A stretch of DNA of 64,000 nucleotides from Sphingobacterium wenxiniae (GTDB lineage: Bacteria > Bacteroidota > Bacteroidia > Sphingobacteriales > Sphingobacteriaceae), in contig NZ_FOZZ01000006.1 of assembly GCF_900116225.1 (NCBI RefSeq), positions 211,945 through 275,944 on the forward strand, in the 5' to 3' direction. This document shows, in pieces, positions 62,734 to 64,000 of the stretch (the first letter of the stretch is position 1; each line of letters opens with the position of its first letter). A program made the translations under genes and the position numbers. Below the pieces are notes generated by a model. It was given only the letters and a program-made list of their open reading frames with translations, was not told the origin of the DNA and did no database searches.

Positions 62734-62999
62734 TCGATTATTGAGAAGAGATAATGATTATTTTTATTTAGAATGAATAAAAACAACAATTCAAAGGTAA
62801 TATTAATCTACAGACTTTATGTTAATAATCGGAAATTAATGTTTAACAATCGGAAATTATTAGGATAATAGGTTTTTATTCTCTGGAAGTACGGTTTGAT
62901 TTAAACAGGGTGAAGGTGTGGTGATAAATTATTTTTCAATAAATCAATTACTTATGTGTTTATTGTGTATTTAGGTTGTGATAAATAAAAAAACATTTC

Positions 63000-63007
63000 T
63001 ATATTTG
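63000..63007 (+). promoter_or_regulatory. Predicted -7 element of tRNA-Pro
   Basis: TATATTTG, followed by TGCCACA as at the tRNA-Leu promoter. A TTG at 62976-62978 would be 21 bases upstream. Confidence 0.6.
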
Positions 63008-63036
63008 TGCCACACAAAACAAAGGTGATACCTTTT

Positions 63037-63110
63037 CGGGGTGTAGCGTAGCCCGGTATCGCGCCACATTTGGGATGTGGAGGTCGTAGGTTCGAATCCT
63101 GCCACCCCGA
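63037..63110 (+). tRNA. tRNA-Pro (anticodon TGG)
   Basis: The acceptor CGGGGTG pairs with CACCCCG. The D arm is GCGTAGCCCGGTATCGC and the anticodon arm CCACA-TTTGGGA-TGTGG gives TGG. The T arm is GTAGGTTCGAATCCTGC. The discriminator base is A; no CCA is encoded. A tyrosine integrase gene ends 183 bases downstream. Confidence 0.96.
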
Positions 63111-63111
63111 C

Positions 63112-63139
63112 AAAAGCCACTGATAATCAGTGGCTTTTT
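63112..63139 (+). terminator. Terminator of tRNA-Pro
   Basis: AAAAGCCACTGA (63112-63123) pairs with TCAGTGGCTTTT (63127-63138), with a TAA loop and an extra T after the stem. Confidence 0.88.
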
Positions 63140-63292
63140 CTATTTTCGGACATATTTCGGACAAATTATATCTGAATATTGATTATTCAATAACCTAAGC
63201 AAAGTTAAGTTAAGCTAGAAGAATAACCCTTCTTAAAGAATGATTGGAGCATAATGCTTGTTTCTATAGAGCGTGAAAAGTTCATCTTATTC

Positions 63293-64000
63293 TTATAAAA
63301 AATCAAGAGGGCTAGGAATCTTTTGCTTGTCTATGTCAGTGATATGAGTGTAGATCATAGTCGTTTTTATATTTTCATGACCCAATAACTCTTTTACAAT
63401 TCGGATATCGATACCTGATTGGATTAAATGTGTGGCATAAGAATGTCGCAATGTATGTACAGAGCCTTCCGACTGAACATTTGCTTTGACCAATGCTTTT
63501 TTCAGAATCAACTGTACACTTCGTTCGCTATACTTGCCACCCTTCTCACCTTCGAAGAGGTACTCCTTTGGCTTGAATGCTTGATAATAATGTCTCAAAG
63601 TCGCCAGCAATTTGTCTGGTAATGATACAATCCGATCTTTATTACCTTTGCTTTGATGGATTCTGATAATTCCATCTGAAGATTTTATGTCTTTGATTTT
63701 GAGATTCAACAGTTCGCTAAGACGTAGTCCACAACTATAGATTGTCATCAGAATAGCCTTGTGTTTTAGATTTTGAGTGTTATCGAGAATATTTCTTACT
63801 TCTTCTTTTGAAAAGAATTTAGGTAATTTAGAAAAGGAGCGTTTCGGGTATAAGTAATCCAGTTGGATTTTTTTGTCCAATATCAGTTCGTACATCTTCT
63901 TGATTGCGCCCACTAATCCTTTTTGATAGGAAACACTAATTTTCCCATTTTGAACTTTTTCGTTTATAAACGCCTCAATATCTGACAGTGGAATTTCTTC
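63293..64000 (-). CDS. Tyrosine-type site-specific integrase (5' end outside window)
   Basis: The frame is open to the window edge, so the GTG at 63913 is not the real start; upstream codons read EEIPLSDIEAFINEKV, part of the N-terminal core-binding domain. The catalytic domain shows KFFSKEEVRNIL, the first Arg in SCGLRLSELLNLK, the catalytic Lys in QSKGNKDRIVSLP, the HxxR box HTLRHSYATHLIQSGID, the second His in LLGHENIKTT and the Tyr nucleophile in MIYTHI. It points towards tRNA-Pro, as in tRNA-integrated elements; the rest of such an element would lie beyond 64000. Confidence 0.9.
   Translation of the reverse strand, partial: EEIPLSDIEAFINEKVQNGKISVSYQKGLVGAIKKMYELILDKKIQLDYLYPKRSFSKLPKFFSKEEVRNILDNTQNLKHKAILMTIYSCGLRLSELLNLKIKDIKSSDGIIRIHQSKGNKDRIVSLPDKLLATLRHYYQAFKPKEYLFEGEKGGKYSERSVQLILKKALVKANVQSEGSVHTLRHSYATHLIQSGIDIRIVKELLGHENIKTTMIYTHITDIDKQKIPSPLDFL

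Larger units (their letters stand above)
61751..63036. other. Gene-free AT-rich region before tRNA-Pro
   Basis: About 1.29 kb without a credible coding region on either strand; the only 60-plus codon frames (62315-62524 minus and one across the tRNA) look spurious. It contains nine GTGCA words between 61861 and 62506, a minus-strand terminator at 62698-62733 with a TACCTTTG -7-like element upstream of it (reverse of 62792-62799), and the tRNA-Pro promoter. No known RNA gene (tmRNA, RNase P RNA, SRP RNA) is recognised. Confidence 0.7.

Noticed and set aside
62952..63164. Minus-strand frame of 70 codons across tRNA-Pro containing WQDSNLRPPHPKCGA
   Set aside because: This is the well-known false frame produced by reading a tRNA gene on its opposite strand.

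Overview
The window looks like a chromosomal segment of a Bacteroidota bacterium of the Sphingobacteriaceae type (Sphingobacterium or Pedobacter relatives). The support is: TAnnTTTG -7 promoter elements with TTG or TTTG about 17-20 bases upstream instead of sigma70 boxes; few Shine-Dalgarno sequences; an FtsZ with a long acidic linker; GldA-type, DUF3943, DUF1599, DUF4269 and MauE/DoxX proteins usual in this phylum; and many secreted proteins with Bacteroidota-style signal peptides. Species cannot be fixed from sequence reading alone.

Layout. 1-2.9 kb: end of ftsA and complete ftsZ. 3.1-11.1 kb: sugar isomerase/epimerase-like protein, orphan response regulator, mscL, rpmH-rnpA-yidD-tsaB, corA, ompH-like lipoprotein, gyrB. 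11.2-24.4 kb: accessory envelope region with a 1957-residue alpha-2-macroglobulin-like protein carrying a TonB-plug-like insert, a small outer-membrane barrel, two paralogous lipoproteins, a lipocalin-like secreted protein and a VWA lipoprotein, all on the minus strand, divergent from a TPR histidine kinase and its response regulator. 24.4-29.9 kb: rpsA, YihY/BrkB, thioesterase, mltG, PASTA protein. 30.1-38.9 kb: a YafQ-type toxin-antitoxin pair whose toxin is frameshifted, ddl, M14 peptidase, gldA-GDPD-aroK, MauE/DoxX protein, DUF1599. 39.1-47.5 kb: DUF4269/HipA-like/DUF3037 group, epsC-cysM, secreted and outer-membrane proteins, GNAT, trigger factor, tRNA-Leu. 47.7-52.5 kb: membrane protein, winged-helix regulator, creD, S9 peptidase. 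52.6-59.6 kb: complete histidine-degradation set hutH-hutI-hutU-hutG with a divergent LysR gene. 59.6-61.8 kb: Smr protein, M28 peptidase, truncated haemoglobin. 61.8-63.0 kb: gene-free. 63.0-64.0 kb: tRNA-Pro followed by a tyrosine integrase that runs off the window, probably the edge of an integrated element.

Most signal beyond ordinary genes is non-coding. It includes: a family of palindromic intergenic repeats (six copies, all right of 31.7 kb), one lying inside the hut operon between 12-base direct repeats; a three-hairpin insertion between kinase and response regulator, bounded by a duplicated, synonymously diverged start of the regulator gene; a pair of almost identical inverted repeats in front of the membrane-protein/regulator genes and creD; a 37-base promoter block shared by two unrelated genes; three TTTTCCACA boxes between ftsA and ftsZ; and a conserved C5-6/TTTT/G5-6 promoter module in front of the two lipoprotein operons. 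The best candidate for an undescribed system is the divergent kinase/regulator and VWA/lipoprotein locus at 17.4-24.4 kb. That is an inference from layout and has not been demonstrated.
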